Assembly (NCBI RefSeq): GCF_000013085.1
Contig: NC_007643.1
Span: 3,481,501 to 3,545,500, forward strand
From: Rhodospirillum rubrum ATCC 11170
Lineage (GTDB): Bacteria; Pseudomonadota; Alphaproteobacteria; Rhodospirillales; Rhodospirillaceae
Reading direction: 5' to 3'
DNA: 64,000 nt
Position 1 is the first letter of the stretch; every line of letters starts with the position of its first letter. The translations under genes were made by a program, and so were the position numbers. This document shows, piece after piece, positions 62,346 through 64,000 of this stretch. Under the pieces are notes generated by a model. The model had not been told where the DNA came from and made no database searches. It was given only the letters and a program-made list of their open reading frames with translations.

Positions 62346-63281
62346 ATGGCTTTGCTGGTAATCGCCGAACACGACAACGCGTCGCTCAAGCCCGCCACCC
62401 TCAATACGGTGGCCGCCGCCGCCCAGTTGGGTGGTGACATTCACGTTCTGGTCGCCGGCCAGACCTGCGCCGCCGCCGCCGAGGCCGCCGCCAAGGTGGC
62501 CGGGGTAACCAAGGTCTTGGTCGCCGACGACGCGGTCTATGCCCATCCCTTGGCCGAAAGCCTGACCCCGCTGATCGTGTCGCTGGCCAGGGAGTATTCC
62601 CACGTCCTCGCCCCGGCGACGACGACGGGCAAGAACATCCTGCCGCGAGTCGCCGCCCTTCTCGATGTCGCCCAGGTTTCCGACATCACCGCCGTGATCG
62701 CCGAGGATACCTTCGTGCGGCCGATCTACGCCGGCAACGCCCTGGCCACCGTGCGCAGCGCCGACAGCCCCAAGGTCATCACCGTCCGCACCACCGCCTT
62801 CGATCCGGCCAACGCCGACGGCGGCCAGGGGGTGGTTGAAAGCATCTCGGCCACCGCCAGCTCCGGCCTGTCGAGCTTCGTCGGCCAGGAACTGTCGAAA
62901 TCGGCCCGCCCCGAGCTGACCAGCGCCCGCGTCATCATTTCCGGCGGCCGTGGCATGGGGTCGGGGGAGAACTTCGCCCTGATCGAAGCCCTGGCCGACA
63001 AGCTGGGCGCCGCCGTCGGCGCCAGCCGCGCCGCCGTCGATGCCGGCTATGTGCCCAACGACTATCAGGTCGGCCAGACCGGCAAGATCGTCGCCCCGGA
63101 TCTTTATGTCGCCGTGGGGATCTCGGGCGCCATCCAGCATCTGGCGGGCATGAAGGACAGCAAGGTCATCGTCGCCATCAACAAGGACGAGGAAGCTCCC
63201 ATCTTCCAGGTCGCCGACTACGGGCTGGTCGCCGACCTGTTTCAGGCCGTGCCCGCGCTGACCGCCGCATTAGACAAATAA
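62346..63281 (+). CDS. etfA: Electron transfer flavoprotein alpha subunit
   Basis: A 311-residue ETF alpha with the FAD motif [37 protein letters not shown] and [31 protein letters not shown]. With EtfB it carries electrons to ETF-quinone oxidoreductase. It is the expected acceptor for methylsuccinyl-CoA dehydrogenase. Confidence 0.96.
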   Translation: MALLVIAEHDNASLKPATLNTVAAAAQLGGDIHVLVAGQTCAAAAEAAAKVAGVTKVLVADDAVYAHPLAESLTPLIVSLAREYSHVLAPATTTGKNILPRVAALLDVAQVSDITAVIAEDTFVRPIYAGNALATVRSADSPKVITVRTTAFDPANADGGQGVVESISATASSGLSSFVGQELSKSARPELTSARVIISGGRGMGSGENFALIEALADKLGAAVGASRAAVDAGYVPNDYQVGQTGKIVAPDLYVAVGISGAIQHLAGMKDSKVIVAINKDEEAPIFQVADYGLVADLFQAVPALTAALDK

Positions 63282-63323
63282 TCCCGGGGGACGATCCGTC
63301 CCCGCAAGCGGAAAGGCTCCAAG

Positions 63324-64000
63324 ATGGTCGAAAAGATTGGCGTGATCGGCGCTGGCCAGATGGGCAATGGTATCGCCCATATCTGCGCTTTGTCGGGTTA
63401 TCAGGTCCAGATGATGGACGTGAACGAGGCCGCGCTCGAACGTGGCATGGGGTCGCTGCGCAGGAATCTCGAACGCCAGCAGGCCAAGGGCAAGATCTCG
63501 CAGGAAGATCTTGAAAGCACCCTGGCGCGGATCACCCCGACCTCGACCATGAAGAGCTTCGACGACTGCGATCTGGTGATCGAGGCGGCGACCGAGGACG
63601 AAGGCGTCAAGCGCAAGATCCTGGCCGAGTTGTGCCCGGTGCTCAAGCCGTCGTGCATCGTCGCCTCGAACACCTCGTCGATCTCGATCACCCGTCTCGG
63701 CGCCTCGACCGACCGCCCCGAGAAGTTCATGGGCATGCATTTCATGAACCCGGTGCCGGTGATGAAGCTGGTCGAATTGATCCGCGGCATCGCCACCGGC
63801 GAGGAAACCTTTTCTCTGATCCGCCAGTTGGTTCTGAAGATGGGCAAGATCCCGGTTTCGGCCGAGGATTTCCCCGCCTTCATCGTCAACCGCATCCTGC
63901 TGCCGATGATCAACGAGGCCGTCTATACCCTGTATGAGGGCGTGGGATCGGTCGATGCCATCGATACGGCGATGCGCCTGGGCGCCAACCATCCGATGGG
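63324..64000 (+). CDS. hbd: 3-hydroxybutyryl-CoA dehydrogenase, 5' part (cut by window end)
   Basis: Open from ATG 63324 (AAAGG upstream) to the window end: 225 codons. It has the Rossmann loop IGVIGAGQMGNGIA and catalytic His/Asn region (MGMHFMNPVPVMKLVELI), and VSAEDFPAFIVNRILLPMINEAVYTLYEGV. It interconverts acetoacetyl-CoA and 3-hydroxybutyryl-CoA with NAD(P). It follows etfA by 42 nt, so etfBA-hbd is probably one operon. Confidence 0.92.
   Translation, partial: MVEKIGVIGAGQMGNGIAHICALSGYQVQMMDVNEAALERGMGSLRRNLERQQAKGKISQEDLESTLARITPTSTMKSFDDCDLVIEAATEDEGVKRKILAELCPVLKPSCIVASNTSSISITRLGASTDRPEKFMGMHFMNPVPVMKLVELIRGIATGEETFSLIRQLVLKMGKIPVSAEDFPAFIVNRILLPMINEAVYTLYEGVGSVDAIDTAMRLGANHPM

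Overview
The window is GC-rich DNA with dense, short-spaced genes and Shine-Dalgarno-led starts. It looks like an alphaproteobacterial chromosome, most likely Rhodospirillum (R. rubrum or a close relative). The evidence is the gene set: ethylmalonyl-CoA pathway genes ccr, ecm and mcd side by side, a glycine-riboswitch-led gcvTHP operon with split GcvP, the glmU-glmS pair, a thrB-rnhA overlap, and etfBA-hbd. The species is an inference from this content; no comparison was run.

Layout. 1-5409: the right-hand part of a lasso-peptide gene cluster. It holds the end of the leader protease (B2), a 2-oxoglutarate/Fe(II) oxygenase, a PqqD-like leader-binding protein (B1/RRE), an HPr-kinase-like kinase, a PAPS sulfotransferase, a 50-residue precursor peptide and the asparagine-synthetase-like cyclase. 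Its left part lies outside the window. 5447-9848: glmS, glmU, gph and tRNA-Val(CAC). 10090-12343: small genes and an EamA-family permease preceded by a ykkC-class riboswitch-like RNA. 12554-21580: secreted nuclease, DinG-like helicase, chemoreceptor, TerB-like protein and a large hybrid sensor kinase. 21572-22068: a duplicated ~130-bp element that looks like two copies of a small RNA gene. 22124-28612: a class V aminotransferase divergent from a MocR regulator, a trypsin-like protease with a small partner protein, a YqcI/GntA-like N-oxygenase translationally coupled to a DUF1989 protein, and a radical SAM protein. 29230-34008: the glycine cleavage operon under a tandem glycine riboswitch. 34101-42625: housekeeping, transport and redox genes (thrB, rnhA, two transporters, peroxiredoxin, DsbD-like, YqgE).

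42804-43872: a CRISPR array of 12 repeats with an unusual leader, with no cas genes in the window. 43952-50358: a glycosyltransferase-like gene, then ecm, ccr and mcd, which carry out consecutive steps from crotonyl-CoA to mesaconyl-CoA in acetate assimilation. 50469-53083: an accessory patch with an orphan antitoxin-like gene, an oxidoreductase/TetR pair, a HigBA toxin-antitoxin pair and the deleted remnant of a second HigBA copy. 53092-60385: an Lrp regulator divergent from an exporter, a large MscS channel, and an envelope operon lptG / ArnT-like transferase / PAP2 phosphatase. 60668-64000: a PduO-type cobalamin adenosyltransferase with an internal 24-bp minisatellite, etfB, etfA and the start of hbd.

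How genes work together. The lasso genes form one tightly overlapping unit (GTGA and 8-bp overlaps) whose tailoring enzymes suggest a peptide that is hydroxylated, phosphorylated and sulfated. Adenosylcobalamin from the PduO-type enzyme is the cofactor class needed by ethylmalonyl-CoA mutase. ETF is the expected electron acceptor of methylsuccinyl-CoA dehydrogenase, and hbd supplies the C4 acyl-CoA branch, so the two ends of the right half are metabolically linked.
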